DNA of 64,000 nt, from NCBI GenBank assembly GCA_028285625.1, contig JANQOX010000002.1:181590-245589 (forward strand), given 5' to 3'. A model generated the notes under the pieces. That model searched no databases, was not told where the DNA came from, and saw only the letters and a list, made by a program, of their open reading frames with translations. The position numbers were made by a program, and so were the translations under genes. The first letter of the stretch is position 1, and every line of letters begins with the position of its first letter. This document shows, one piece after another, positions 7,946 to 16,490 of this stretch. Source of the DNA: Myxococcota bacterium. Lineage in GTDB: Bacteria > Myxococcota_A > UBA9160 > UBA6930.

Positions 7946-9706
7946 CTAGGCCTTCCTGCTTCGCTCGAGGACGTCGGTGAGGTTCGAGGTGACCTTGTCG
8001 CGCGCCGTGTCCGACAGGCCCAGGATCTCCTGCAGCCCCACGGCCACCTGCGGGATGTAGCGCTCGATGTAGGCGCGCTTCTTCGCCTCGTCCGCTTCGC
8101 GCCGCCGCTTGCGGATGTGCGTGGCCACCCGGCGCCCGCACTCCTGCAGGCCCAGCCGGATCTCCTTGATGATCTCGGGGTAGTGCGCGATGGCCTCCTT
8201 GCTCTCGGAGGTGAACGGCACCCAGACGCTGGCGATGTGCACCATCACCAGCGCGGGCCCGATGGGCAGGGCGCCGCGCGGCTGCTGGAACTGGTACGAC
8301 TTCCAGTCGGTGGCCGTCATCGCCTTGGTGATGGCGCAGGCGCCCTGCTGGTACTGGAGCGGAACGCGGTTGGCGAACCGGAACGCGGTCACCGGGTCGT
8401 CCGCAGACAGCTTGCCCCCGTAGGCCAGCCCCACCTCGATCAGGAACGGGTTGCCGCGGTAGACGGTGGGCTTGCGCGTCACCGAGGCGTAGAAGTCGGC
8501 CTCGACCTCCGCACGCAGCGCCTGCTCGATCAGCTCTTCGCCGATCGGCGCGATGCAATCGGTGGGGGGCGACATGATCTTGGTCTTCTGGATCGCCTTG
8601 TGGACGCGCTCGGCCTCTTCGCGTGTCACCTCCGACGGCTTGCGCGTGTTCTTCACGTTCGCCGTCTTGCAGATCTCGTCGGCCGTGCGCCCGGACACGC
8701 GAGAGAAGTCCGACTGCAGGCAGCCGCGCAGGTTGCGCGAGCGGGTGTCGCGGAACATCTGCATCAGCACGCCCAGCTCGACGCCGTAGGGGTGCGGCTT
8801 GATCTCGGCGGTTTCGGGCGGCAGCTCGTCGGTCACGCGCGGCAGCTCGATGATGCCGTTGGTCTTGCTGGGGTTCGGCGGCAGGAACTCGAGGCGCGCG
8901 TGGGGGTTGGCCAGCGAGATCTGCCGCACGTACGCGTCGATCGAGTGCTGGCCGCCGCGGTAGGCGCCCTCCATCTCGATCTCGACGCGCGTGCCGTGGT
9001 CGGCGTCCCACTTCACGGTCTCGTCGCGCTTGACCTTGGGCTCGTTCGTCTTGGTGTCGATCACCAGTTCGAAGAGGTGCGCTTCCTTCTTGGCGCCGGT
9101 GCGCGTGGTGATGCGCACCGGCTTGCCCGTGGTGAGCAGCCCGTACATGCCCGCGGCACTGATGCCGATGCCCTGTTGGCCGCGGCTCTGGCGCAGCCGG
9201 TGGAACTTCGACCCGTAGAGCAGGCGGCCGAAGATCTTGGGGACCTGGGCCTTCACGATGCCCGGGCCGTTGTCCTGGATCACGACGCGAAAGCGCGTCT
9301 CGGCGAGCTGGTGGATCTCGACGCGCACGTCCGGTGCGATGCCGGCCTCTTCGCAGGCGTCCAGGGCGTTGTCGACGCCTTCCTTCACCGTGGTGAGCAG
9401 CGCCTTGCTCGGATTGTCGAAGCCGAGAAGGTGGCGGTTCTTGGCAAAGAACTCGGAGACCGAGATGTCGCGCTGCTTGCGCGCCATGTCCTTGGCGGTG
9501 GCGTTGGTGCGCGGCTTCGGGGTGCGCGGTTTCGCCGCGGCCTTCTTGCGGGCCGGTGTCTTCTTGCCGGCCGGTGCCTTCTTGCGGCTGGGCGCCGCGG
9601 TCTTCTTCTTGGCGCCGGATCCGGTCGCCTTCTTGCGGCCGCCCTTGCGCGATCCGGACCCCCCCGTGGCCTTCGCCGCGAAGGCGAACGACTCCTGTTC
9701 GCTCAT
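7946..9706 (-). CDS. top6B: DNA topoisomerase VI subunit B with long H1-like N-terminal tail
   Basis: A 586-aa ATPase subunit of topoisomerase VI. The GHKL fold shows E109 and N113 (VKEGVDNALD), the DNGPG box (145-149) and GQQGIGIS (176-183). An H2TH-like middle region and a transducer domain with KTKIMSPPTDCIAPIGE, which holds the conserved switch lysine, follow. Residues ~11-80 are an extra low-complexity Lys/Ala/Pro-rich tail. The apparent GTG at 9712 is less likely than ATG 9706, which follows GGGGG with a 5-nt gap. Immediately upstream of the A subunit. The pair should form the A2B2 enzyme. Confidence 0.9.
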   Translation of the reverse strand: MSEQESFAFAAKATGGSGSRKGGRKKATGSGAKKKTAAPSRKKAPAGKKTPARKKAAAKPRTPKPRTNATAKDMARKQRDISVSEFFAKNRHLLGFDNPSKALLTTVKEGVDNALDACEEAGIAPDVRVEIHQLAETRFRVVIQDNGPGIVKAQVPKIFGRLLYGSKFHRLRQSRGQQGIGISAAGMYGLLTTGKPVRITTRTGAKKEAHLFELVIDTKTNEPKVKRDETVKWDADHGTRVEIEMEGAYRGGQHSIDAYVRQISLANPHARLEFLPPNPSKTNGIIELPRVTDELPPETAEIKPHPYGVELGVLMQMFRDTRSRNLRGCLQSDFSRVSGRTADEICKTANVKNTRKPSEVTREEAERVHKAIQKTKIMSPPTDCIAPIGEELIEQALRAEVEADFYASVTRKPTVYRGNPFLIEVGLAYGGKLSADDPVTAFRFANRVPLQYQQGACAITKAMTATDWKSYQFQQPRGALPIGPALVMVHIASVWVPFTSESKEAIAHYPEIIKEIRLGLQECGRRVATHIRKRRREADEAKKRAYIERYIPQVAVGLQEILGLSDTARDKVTSNLTDVLERSRKA

Positions 9707-9796
9707 GATCACCCCCGATGCGGGATGATCCCGGCCTCTCGGCCCGCGGGCAAGCCGAGGGGTGGGCCGGGGCCGGCCTGGGCCGGCCGGGGTCGC

Positions 9797-9988
9797 CTAG
9801 TGGACCGGCGGGTCGTCGCGGAAGGTGCCGGTCAGGCGTACGCGCCCGCTGCGGAGCAGGCTGCGAACGGTGGCCACGACCTCGCGGTCGCTCTCGCTCA
9901 CCTCGCTCACGGCCTGCACCAGCTCGAGCAGGGTGGTCTCGACCAGACCCTTCGGGCGATTGCGTTGGCTGCGGGCTCCGGGTGCCAC
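9797..9988 (-). CDS. Small conserved-looking protein of unknown function (63 aa)
   Basis: A short reading frame starting GTG 9988, 7 nt after a strong GGGAGG. The protein is basic at the N-terminus (VAPGARSQRNRPKG), then predicted helical (LLELVQAVSEV, DREVVATVRSLLRSG), and ends RVRLTGTFRDDPPVH. The pattern looks like a compact DNA- or protein-binding helical domain. No family is recognised. A longer frame to 10075 exists but lacks a comparable ribosome site. It sits between yifB and top6B on the same strand, about 90 nt before top6B, so it could be co-expressed with the topoisomerase. Confidence 0.55.
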   Translation of the reverse strand: MAPGARSQRNRPKGLVETTLLELVQAVSEVSESDREVVATVRSLLRSGRVRLTGTFRDDPPVH

Positions 9989-10232
9989 GGTGCGTCCTCC
10001 CTGGTCGAAGAGACGCAGACACCCGAGGTGTCCTTCACGCCCCTCCAGGCACGACAGAAGCACGATGCGTGCCACCCCATGAGACGCCTCGAAACGCTTC
10101 CAGGTTCCCCCTCGGCCTCGATCTCACCCGCGGGGTGTCGAAGCTCCGTGCAGCGGTGTCGGAATTCGGACGCGGTGGTCAGCGGACGCGCGCCGGCCCC
10201 CGGGCATTCAGCTCCCGAGGGCGCCTCGAGAA

Positions 10233-11753
10233 CTACCAGTCGTTCGGTCCTGGCGGAACCCGTCCCCGATACCCGATGGACTCCGCCACCGCGGCCTCGC
10301 CCGTGTCCGCCTCGCCGGCCAGGTCGGCCACGGTGCGGGCCACGCGCAGCACGCGGTGGACGGCGCGGGCCGAGAGGCCCATGGACGAGGCGGCCCGGCG
10401 CAGGAGCGCCCAGCCCTGCGGCGTCGGGCGGACGAGCCGCTCGAGGTCGCCCACACCGATGGCGGCGTTCGTGGCCGTGCCGGGCGGCAGATGCTCGGAC
10501 TGTCGGGCGCGCGCCGCGGCCACGCGCTCGCGCACGGCGTCGCTCGGCTCCTCGCGCGCGGGGCCTTCGAGCAGGCCGATCTCCACGGCGGGCACGCGCA
10601 CGTGCAGGTCGATGCGGTCGAGCAGCGGGCCCGACAGGCGCGCGTCGTAGCGTGCGATGGCGCCTTCGTCGCAGCGGCACGGGCGCACCTCGCTTCCGTG
10701 GTAGCCGCAGGGGCAGGGGTTGGCGGCCGCCACCAGCTGGAACGCAGCGGGGAAGGTCACGCTGGCATGGGCCCGCGCCACGACCACGCGCCGGTCCTCG
10801 ATCACCTGGCGCAGCGACTCGAGCGTGCGCCGCTCGAACTCGGGCAGCTCGTCGAGGAAGAGCACGCCCTGATGCGCGAGCGAAACCTCACCGGGCCGGG
10901 GTCCCGATCCGCCGCCCAACAGGCCGGCCCGGCTGGCGGAGTGGTGCGGCGCGCGAAAGGGCCGCGCGCGCAGCAGCGGCGCCTCGGGATCGAGAAGCCC
11001 ACAGGCGCTGTGCACCCGCGTCACGTCGAGCGCCTCGGTCATCGACAGCTCGGGCAGGATGCCCGGAAGCGCCCGGGCGAGCAGGGTCTTGCCCGCACCC
11101 GGCGGGCCGCGCAGCAGCAGCCCATGTCCCCCGGCGGCGGCCACCAGCAGTGCCCGCCGCGCCTGGGCCTGGCCGCGCACATCGGCCAGGTCGACCCCGG
11201 CCCGGGCGTCCGAAGCGGGGGAGGGGGTCGGGTGCTGCAAGGCGTGGCCCGCCACCAGGTGGGCGAGCACCTCTGGCAGATCGCCCGCTGCGCCTACGGC
11301 GACGCCCGGTGCGAGCGCGGCTTCGGGCCCGCTGGTGGCGGGTACGATCACGCGGGTGCAGCCGGCGTCGCGCATCGCGAGCACCTGCGACAGCACCCCG
11401 CGGACCGGGCGCAGCCGCCCGTCGAGGGCGAGTTCGCCGATCAGGCCGAGCCCCGTCAGTGCATCCGCGGGAATGGCTCCGGCCGCGGCCAGGATGCCCA
11501 CCGCGATCGGCAGGTCGAGCCCCGCCCCGCGCTTGCGCAGGCCGGCCGGTGCGAGGTTCACCGTGACGCGCCGGTCCGGAAACCGCTGCCCTGCCGCCGC
11601 GATGGCCGCACGCACGCGCGCCGCACTCTCGCGCACGGTGGCTTCGGGCAGCCCCACCACGTCTACCCGCGGCAGCTGCGAGCTGAGCCGAACCTCGACC
11701 TCGACCCCGGCTCCGTCGATTCCGACGAGCGCGGCCCCCATGATTCGCGACAC
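10233..11753 (-). CDS. comM: YifB/ComM family Mg-chelatase-like AAA+ ATPase
   Basis: A 506-aa protein with the YifB layout. The N-terminal ChlI-like domain reads VDVVGLPEATVRESAARVRA, with NLAPAGLRKRGAGLDLPIA. The AAA+ core has Walker A GPPGAGKT (216-223), GVLFLDELPEF as Walker B and a four-cysteine insert (NPCPCGYHG...CRC). The C-terminal domain ends with a RAVHRVLRVARTVADL helical segment. In naturally competent bacteria ComM is a branch-migration helicase promoting integration of foreign DNA; a similar recombination role is inferred. The start is GTG 11753 after GGAGAGG; ATG 11741 is an alternative. Length is typical. Confidence 0.92.
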   Translation of the reverse strand: MSRIMGAALVGIDGAGVEVEVRLSSQLPRVDVVGLPEATVRESAARVRAAIAAAGQRFPDRRVTVNLAPAGLRKRGAGLDLPIAVGILAAAGAIPADALTGLGLIGELALDGRLRPVRGVLSQVLAMRDAGCTRVIVPATSGPEAALAPGVAVGAAGDLPEVLAHLVAGHALQHPTPSPASDARAGVDLADVRGQAQARRALLVAAAGGHGLLLRGPPGAGKTLLARALPGILPELSMTEALDVTRVHSACGLLDPEAPLLRARPFRAPHHSASRAGLLGGGSGPRPGEVSLAHQGVLFLDELPEFERRTLESLRQVIEDRRVVVARAHASVTFPAAFQLVAAANPCPCGYHGSEVRPCRCDEGAIARYDARLSGPLLDRIDLHVRVPAVEIGLLEGPAREEPSDAVRERVAAARARQSEHLPPGTATNAAIGVGDLERLVRPTPQGWALLRRAASSMGLSARAVHRVLRVARTVADLAGEADTGEAAVAESIGYRGRVPPGPNDW

Positions 11754-12107
11754 CGCTGACCTCTCCGGGACGTGGGGAGAGGGACCGAGTCATCTACGTC
11801 TGCCGGGGCTGGGCGTGAGGAGAAACCGGGGAGAGGCTGGCGCCCGCGGGGGACCGGGAGCACCCTTCAGGGCCACTCCAAGGGAGCGCCGGATGCAGCC
11901 CCAAGGGATGAAGGCAGGGCCCGCCCTAGCGAGCCCTGCCTTCCACCTTGAGAAGCCCCGCCAGGGTTGGGGCATCCGTAAGGGAAGTGGCAATGGGGTC
12001 CAAAAAGTGTCACCCCATCAGATCTTTTGTTCAGGATGGCCCTCGGCCGCACTCGGGAATACAGGCGAGGGCCCGCCCGTCCGACGAGAAAAGCCTGGGA
12101 GAACAGG
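11754..12107. other. 354-nt intergenic region with three consecutive stem-loops
   Basis: The gap between divergent yifB and the M28-like gene has no credible reading frame. It contains a 10-bp perfect inverted repeat AAGGCAGGGC/GCCCTGCCTT (11911-11942, 12-nt loop), then GCCCC/GGGGC (11955-11973), then ATGGGGT/ACCCCAT (11993-12018, 12-nt loop) followed by CAGATCTTTTG. The third hairpin plus T-run could be a terminator of a small plus-strand RNA, or an isolated REP-type palindrome. Promoters for both flanking genes must also lie here. Confidence 0.5.
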
Positions 12108-13451
12108 ATGATCCGCGATCTCACCCACAGGGACGCCGCCGTCGGGACCCGGCGCCGAATCTGCCGATGGGCTGCCGGCGCGTTGCTGGTCGCGCTCGGC
12201 TGCGCCTCGGCGCCCCCGCCGGCGCCCCCCCAGGCGCCGCCCGACGAGGCTTTCGACGGGGCGCGCGCCTTCGCGCATCTCGAGGCGATCGCCGCCTTCG
12301 GGCCCCGCTCGCGAGACACCGAGGGCCTTGCCGCCGCCCGCGCCTACGTGCGCGGCGAGCTCGACGCCCTGGGGCTCGAGATCGTGAGCGTCAGCGACGA
12401 GATCGAGTGGGAGGACACACCCGACGAGGCCGACTCGGAGGACCTCTGGGGCGACCTCGCGCCCGAGGGCGCCGCAGCGCCCGACGCCGACCTCGAAGGG
12501 GCTTCGGACGAGTCCGCGGCAGAGATCGAAGCCGCCGAGGCGCCGGCTCCCATCGTCGAGTCGACCACGGTCGAGTCGCTGCTGGCGGTGATCCCCGGGC
12601 AGCGATCCGAGGTGGTGATCCTCGCGGCCCCCATCGACACACCCGAGGTCGACGAGGTCGCCTTCGTGGGCGCCAACGAGGGTGCCTCCGGCGCAGCACT
12701 GCTGCTCGAGCTGGCGCGTGTGCTGCACGAGGCGCCGCTCACCTACACGGTGTGGCTCGCCTTCGTCGATGGCGACGGCCTGTTCGACGAGCTTCCGGCC
12801 GGCAGCATGAATCTCGCCGGGCGCCTGCTGGGCGCCGGCGAGCTCGACCGTGTCCGGGCGGCCATCTACTACCACCGGGTGGGCGACGCCGACCTGCAGA
12901 TCGCACGCGACCCCACGTCCGACCGGCGGCTACGCGGTGCATTCTTCGACGCCGCGGTGCGGCTGGGTCACGCCGACGCGTTTCCTCGCAGCAGCGCCTA
13001 TGAAGAGACGCCGGGTGGTCACCTGGGATGGAACCAGCTCGGCGTGAAGCGCGTGCTCATCGTGGGCGATCCGCGCTTCGGCGGCGACGAGGCTCCCGGC
13101 GAGTTCCACCGCACGGCCCAGGACGACGTCGCGCACTGCTCGCCCCAGAGCCTCGAGGTGGTGGGCGACGTGAGCGTCTCGGCGCTGCGCGCTCTCGACA
13201 CGCGCTGGGCCAAGATCGACCGCCTGGCCGAGGTCCCCTCGGAGGATCTGTCCGCCGTTCCCTCGGTGGATCGGCCCGACGACGCCGCCGATGCCGAGTC
13301 GGATTCCGCCGACGCCGCCGAGACCGATGCGGCCGATCCGGCCGCCGCAGCCGAAGCAGCGGACGATGGCTGGGGAGAGGACCCGCCGAGCGCCGTCGAG
13401 AACGACGCAGCCATGCCCGCCGCGGCTCCGGAGGAGGCCACGGCGCCGTGA
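12108..13451 (+). CDS. M28/glutaminyl-cyclase-fold lipoprotein with degenerate metal site
   Basis: A 447-aa lipoprotein (signal ending VALGCAS). Its core matches the zinc-dependent M28/glutaminyl-cyclase family: FVGANEGASGAALLLELARV, VWLAFVDGDG, YYHRVGDADLQIARDP and SPQSLEVVGDVSVSALR. Compared with the usual motifs, the HYD histidine is Pro, GANDG has become GANEG, the DGEE pair is DGDG and the DMVGD aspartate is His. Only late histidines remain. Catalysis is therefore doubtful. There is an acidic insert (about residues 95-145) and a long Asp/Ala-rich C-terminal tail. ATG 12108 follows GGGAG. The stop overlaps the next start by 4 nt (GTGA). Confidence 0.75.
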   Translation: MIRDLTHRDAAVGTRRRICRWAAGALLVALGCASAPPPAPPQAPPDEAFDGARAFAHLEAIAAFGPRSRDTEGLAAARAYVRGELDALGLEIVSVSDEIEWEDTPDEADSEDLWGDLAPEGAAAPDADLEGASDESAAEIEAAEAPAPIVESTTVESLLAVIPGQRSEVVILAAPIDTPEVDEVAFVGANEGASGAALLLELARVLHEAPLTYTVWLAFVDGDGLFDELPAGSMNLAGRLLGAGELDRVRAAIYYHRVGDADLQIARDPTSDRRLRGAFFDAAVRLGHADAFPRSSAYEETPGGHLGWNQLGVKRVLIVGDPRFGGDEAPGEFHRTAQDDVAHCSPQSLEVVGDVSVSALRALDTRWAKIDRLAEVPSEDLSAVPSVDRPDDAADAESDSADAAETDAADPAAAAEAADDGWGEDPPSAVENDAAMPAAAPEEATAP

Positions 13452-14779
13452 CGCGTACCGCACTCGCATGGGGGTTGGCCGCCGCCCTGGCGCTGCCCGC
13501 CGCGTGGGCGGGCGCCGAGGCGGGCGTGCGCGTGGTCGTCGAGTCGCCCGGGCCGGGCGTCCGCCTGAAGGACACCGTGCACCAGGCGCGGGTGGCCGGG
13601 CGCGCCTCGGCCGAGAGCGAACAGGCCGAGCAGTTCGACGTGATGCTCGTGCTCGACGTCTCCTACTCGACCCGCGCGGCCAGCGGCGTGGACGTGGACG
13701 GCGACGGCACCGTGGGCGTGAACCCGCGCTACGAGCTGCTGCCGCCGGGTGCCCACTCGGCCGACGTGCTCAGCACCGATCCGCAGGACAGCATCCTGCA
13801 TGCCGAGATGGTGGCAGCGCGTTCGCTGCTGGCGACGCTCGACCCCGAGCGCGTGCGCGTCGGCGTGGTCTCGTTCGCGGGCGAGGTCGATCCGCTCTCC
13901 GGCCGCCGCCGCCGCCCCGACCAGCAGGACGCGTGGCTCGAAGCCCCGCTCAGCTCGGACTACACGCGCGTGAGCCGAACGCTCGATGCGATCCTCGCTC
14001 GGGGCGCCAGCGGCGCCACCAACTTCTCGGCGGGAATGCGATTGGCGATCCGCGAGCTGGCTGGCTTGTCGGGGGCGCGTAGCGTCCACCGGCCAAGCGC
14101 GCGCAAAGTCATCCTGTTTCTCACCGACGGGCAGCCGACCTTTCCGGCGGGCCGCGGCAACGACTCCGACGACGGGGACAAGGAGGCGGCGCTGCGCGCG
14201 GCCGAGCTCGCCAGCAAGGCGGGCATCACCGTCAATACCTACGCGCTCGGCGAGGGCGCGCTGCAGTACCCGAAGACGGTGACCGAAATGGCGCGCGTGA
14301 CCCTCGGCCACTTCACGCCGGTCCAGAGCCCCGGCGACATCATCATGCTGCTCCAGGGCGTGACCTTCGCCAACGTCGAGGACGTGGTCTTCACGAACCT
14401 CACCACCGGCGATTTCTCCACCGACGTGCGGCTCGCGCCCGACGGCAGCTTCACCGGCTACGTGCCGGTGCGCGAGGGCACCAACCGCGTGCGCGTGAGC
14501 GCCCTGGCCAGCGACGGGCGCCGCGGCACCGCCGAGTTCGACCTGGAGTTCGAGCACCAGCAGTTCGGCGAGCGCGACCCCATGGGCGAGCTGGGCCGGA
14601 TCCGCGAGCAGAACAAGCAGCTCGAACTGCACCGCCTCGAGATGGACATCGAGGCCTTCCGCGAAGAGCAGCGCAAGGAACTCGAGCTGAGGCCCGAGCC
14701 CGCGCCGGAGCGCACCCGCGCGCCGGAAGAAGAGGGTGGGCCGCCCCCGGCCTCGCCCGACGCCTCCGCGGCGCCGTAG
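13448..14779 (+). CDS. Secreted von Willebrand factor A-domain protein
   Basis: A 443-aa protein with a Sec signal peptide (TRTALAWGLAAALALPAAWA) and a VWA domain from about residue 60 to 310. The MIDAS metal site is present: D70-V-S72-Y-S74, the Thr in GATNFSAGM and the Asp in LFLTDGQPT. A beta-rich region follows (VEDVVFTNLTTGDFSTD), then a charged coiled coil (RIREQNKQLELHRLEMD) and a Pro/Glu-rich tail. VWA domains bind partner proteins through the MIDAS metal. The GTG start overlaps the stop of the M28-like gene by 4 nt, so the two are made together and probably act together in the periplasm. Confidence 0.82.
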   Translation: MTRTALAWGLAAALALPAAWAGAEAGVRVVVESPGPGVRLKDTVHQARVAGRASAESEQAEQFDVMLVLDVSYSTRAASGVDVDGDGTVGVNPRYELLPPGAHSADVLSTDPQDSILHAEMVAARSLLATLDPERVRVGVVSFAGEVDPLSGRRRRPDQQDAWLEAPLSSDYTRVSRTLDAILARGASGATNFSAGMRLAIRELAGLSGARSVHRPSARKVILFLTDGQPTFPAGRGNDSDDGDKEAALRAAELASKAGITVNTYALGEGALQYPKTVTEMARVTLGHFTPVQSPGDIIMLLQGVTFANVEDVVFTNLTTGDFSTDVRLAPDGSFTGYVPVREGTNRVRVSALASDGRRGTAEFDLEFEHQQFGERDPMGELGRIREQNKQLELHRLEMDIEAFREEQRKELELRPEPAPERTRAPEEEGGPPPASPDASAAP

Positions 14780-14836
14780 CCCGAGCGCCTAGAGCGGCAG
14801 CAGCCCGTAGCCCGAGCGCCTAGAGCGGCAGCAGGG
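14775..14836. repeat. 31-bp perfect tandem duplication between convergent genes
   Basis: Two copies of a 31-nt unit (14775-14805 and 14806-14836) beginning CGTAGCCCGAGCGCC, identical except for the last two bases. The first copy overlaps the stop of the VWA gene; the second overlaps the last codons of the convergent lipoprotein gene. The duplication therefore created most of the spacer between the two stops. Confidence 0.9.
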
Positions 14837-16175
14837 ACGGGTCGCTGATCTCGCGCGACTTGAGCTTGCCGCCCTCGTAGTACGACTTGATGTCGATCTC
14901 GCCGTCGCCGTTCTTGTCCTCGTTGCGCTGCTTCAGGACGGGCTTGCCGGCCACCTGCTCGTAGGTCTCGAAGGTGTCCGCTCGGCCGTCGCCGGTGGTG
15001 TCCTTCTCCACCCGGTCGACCACCTCACGCGATCCCTCGGTGCGGTAGTGGGTCCAGGTGTCGATGCGGCCGGTGCCGTTGGTGTCCTCTTCGGTGCGCA
15101 CGACCTCGCGGTCCTGGTAGTGGATCGTGCGCAGGCCCGAGCCGCTGCCGTCGGGCTGGTGGCGCTCTTCGACCAGGGAGCCGCCTTCGTAGCGGTAGGT
15201 CGCATCGCGGCTGCCGTCGCGGTTGCGGTCGACCTCGCGTCCCGCCATGCGCCCGTCGCGGCCGTAGGTCTCCCACTCGTCGGGGCGGCCGTCGCCGTCG
15301 GTGTCGCGCACGATCTCCGAGGGCAGCCCCGATTCGTACGCCACCCAGGTGTCGATGGCGCCGTCGTAGTCTTCGTCCTGATCGACGCGCACCACGGCGC
15401 CGGTGGCCGGGTCCTCGTAGCGGATCTCCTCGGGGGCCCCATCGCGGTCGGCGTCGAGCGATCGCGCCACCACTTCGCGGCCCGGGGCCGACACCGGGCC
15501 CGGCGGCATGGCGCGGCGCTCCTCGTCGAAGATGGTTGCCGGCAGGTTTCGCAGCTCGGGTGCGCTGGGCGCCGCGCGCGGGTCGGCGAGGTCGGCCATT
15601 TCTTCGGGCGAACGCACGCTCGCCAGCTCGGCGTCCTCGGCCTGCTGGATGGCGTCGTTGCTTTCGATCTGGCGCAGCAGCTCTTCCTGCCGGCGCAACT
15701 CGGCCTCGATCTGGTCTTCGAGCGAATCCTGACGGGCGATCTCCGCCTCGATCTCGCGTTCGAGGTCGATCTCGCGCTGTGTCTGCGGGCCGCTCCCCGG
15801 TGCGGGGTAGCCGCCGGAGGTGGGCTGGGGCCCGCTCGAGAACGGAACCTGACCGGTGACGGCGCTGTAGATCAGCATCGACACGCCGCCCACGGCCGCT
15901 CCGATGGGCCCGGCCTGGCCGCCGATGATGGCGCCCATCAACAGCCCTTCCATGGCGCTCGCGGCGCGCTGGCCGGCGGTGGGGCCCTGGGGAACGTTCT
16001 GCGGCGGCAGCGGCCCCGAGGCGGTGGGCGGTAGCCCCGCGCCGGCCGGCGGTGCGCCCGACCCGGTGGGTCCGGTGGGCGTGGTCGCGCACGACGCCGC
16101 AAAGGCGACCGACAAGAGACCGATCGCCGCAACCTGGACCAACCTGTGGAGCGCGCACGGAGCGTGACGGGGCAT
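14820..16175 (-). CDS. Lipoprotein with Asp-rich calcium-binding-like repeats
   Basis: A 451-aa protein. The signal peptide LVQVAAIGLLSVAFAASC is followed by a Pro/Gly-rich linker and a Gly-zipper-like segment (GLLMGAIIGGQAGPIGAAVGG). A Glu-rich coiled coil (ERE IEAEIARQDSLEDQIEAEL) comes next. From about residue 255 there are seven ~25-residue units of the form DxDxDGxxDxW...Y, such as DTDGDGRPDEWETYGRDG. These loops look like EF-hand or thrombospondin type-3 calcium sites, so calcium-dependent stiffening is inferred. ATG 16175 follows GGAAGTGGAG. Envelope location; binding partner unknown. Convergent with the VWA gene. Confidence 0.75.
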   Translation of the reverse strand: MPRHAPCALHRLVQVAAIGLLSVAFAASCATTPTGPTGSGAPPAGAGLPPTASGPLPPQNVPQGPTAGQRAASAMEGLLMGAIIGGQAGPIGAAVGGVSMLIYSAVTGQVPFSSGPQPTSGGYPAPGSGPQTQREIDLEREIEAEIARQDSLEDQIEAELRRQEELLRQIESNDAIQQAEDAELASVRSPEEMADLADPRAAPSAPELRNLPATIFDEERRAMPPGPVSAPGREVVARSLDADRDGAPEEIRYEDPATGAVVRVDQDEDYDGAIDTWVAYESGLPSEIVRDTDGDGRPDEWETYGRDGRMAGREVDRNRDGSRDATYRYEGGSLVEERHQPDGSGSGLRTIHYQDREVVRTEEDTNGTGRIDTWTHYRTEGSREVVDRVEKDTTGDGRADTFETYEQVAGKPVLKQRNEDKNGDGEIDIKSYYEGGKLKSREISDPSLLPL

Positions 16176-16490
16176 CGTCTCCACTTCCGAGGCAGTTTTA
16201 GCACACGGGCAAGGAGTGCCCCCGCGGGCGTGTGGGCGTCGGGTTCCCGACGCAGTGCGCCACGTTCGGGCCACCCGGGGGTCGCCGGCCCCAACGGGTC
16301 GCTGGTAGGGAGGACTCTGGGATTCCACTGGCATCACCATGGGTTGCCGTGGAGGGCGCTTCGGGTGCGGGAAGCGCGTTCACGACATTCCGGTGAACCG
16401 ACTCCGGGGGAGCGTTAGACTAACGCAACGCATCGCCCGGCGGTGTGCCCCCGGAATCGCCGTTGCCACGTACCTGATGTTGGAGGAGCC
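16176..16490. other. 315-nt divergent intergenic region
   Basis: Lies between the minus-strand repeat lipoprotein and the plus-strand patatin gene and must hold both promoters. No reading frame or RNA gene was seen. The only distinctive sequence is the palindrome GCGTTAGACTAACGC at 16412-16426. Confidence 0.6.
16412..16426. promoter_or_regulatory. Candidate operator upstream of patatin gene
   Basis: A perfect 7-bp inverted repeat around a central A (GCGTTAG-A-CTAACGC), 65 nt before the patatin start. Size and position fit a dimeric repressor such as a TetR- or GntR-type protein; the regulator is not identified. A single copy was noticed in the window. Confidence 0.4.

Noticed and set aside
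7934..11566. Plus-strand open frame of about 1200 codons across top6B and yifB
   Set aside because: Antisense to strongly conserved genes, Arg/Ala-rich without motifs; a high-GC shadow.
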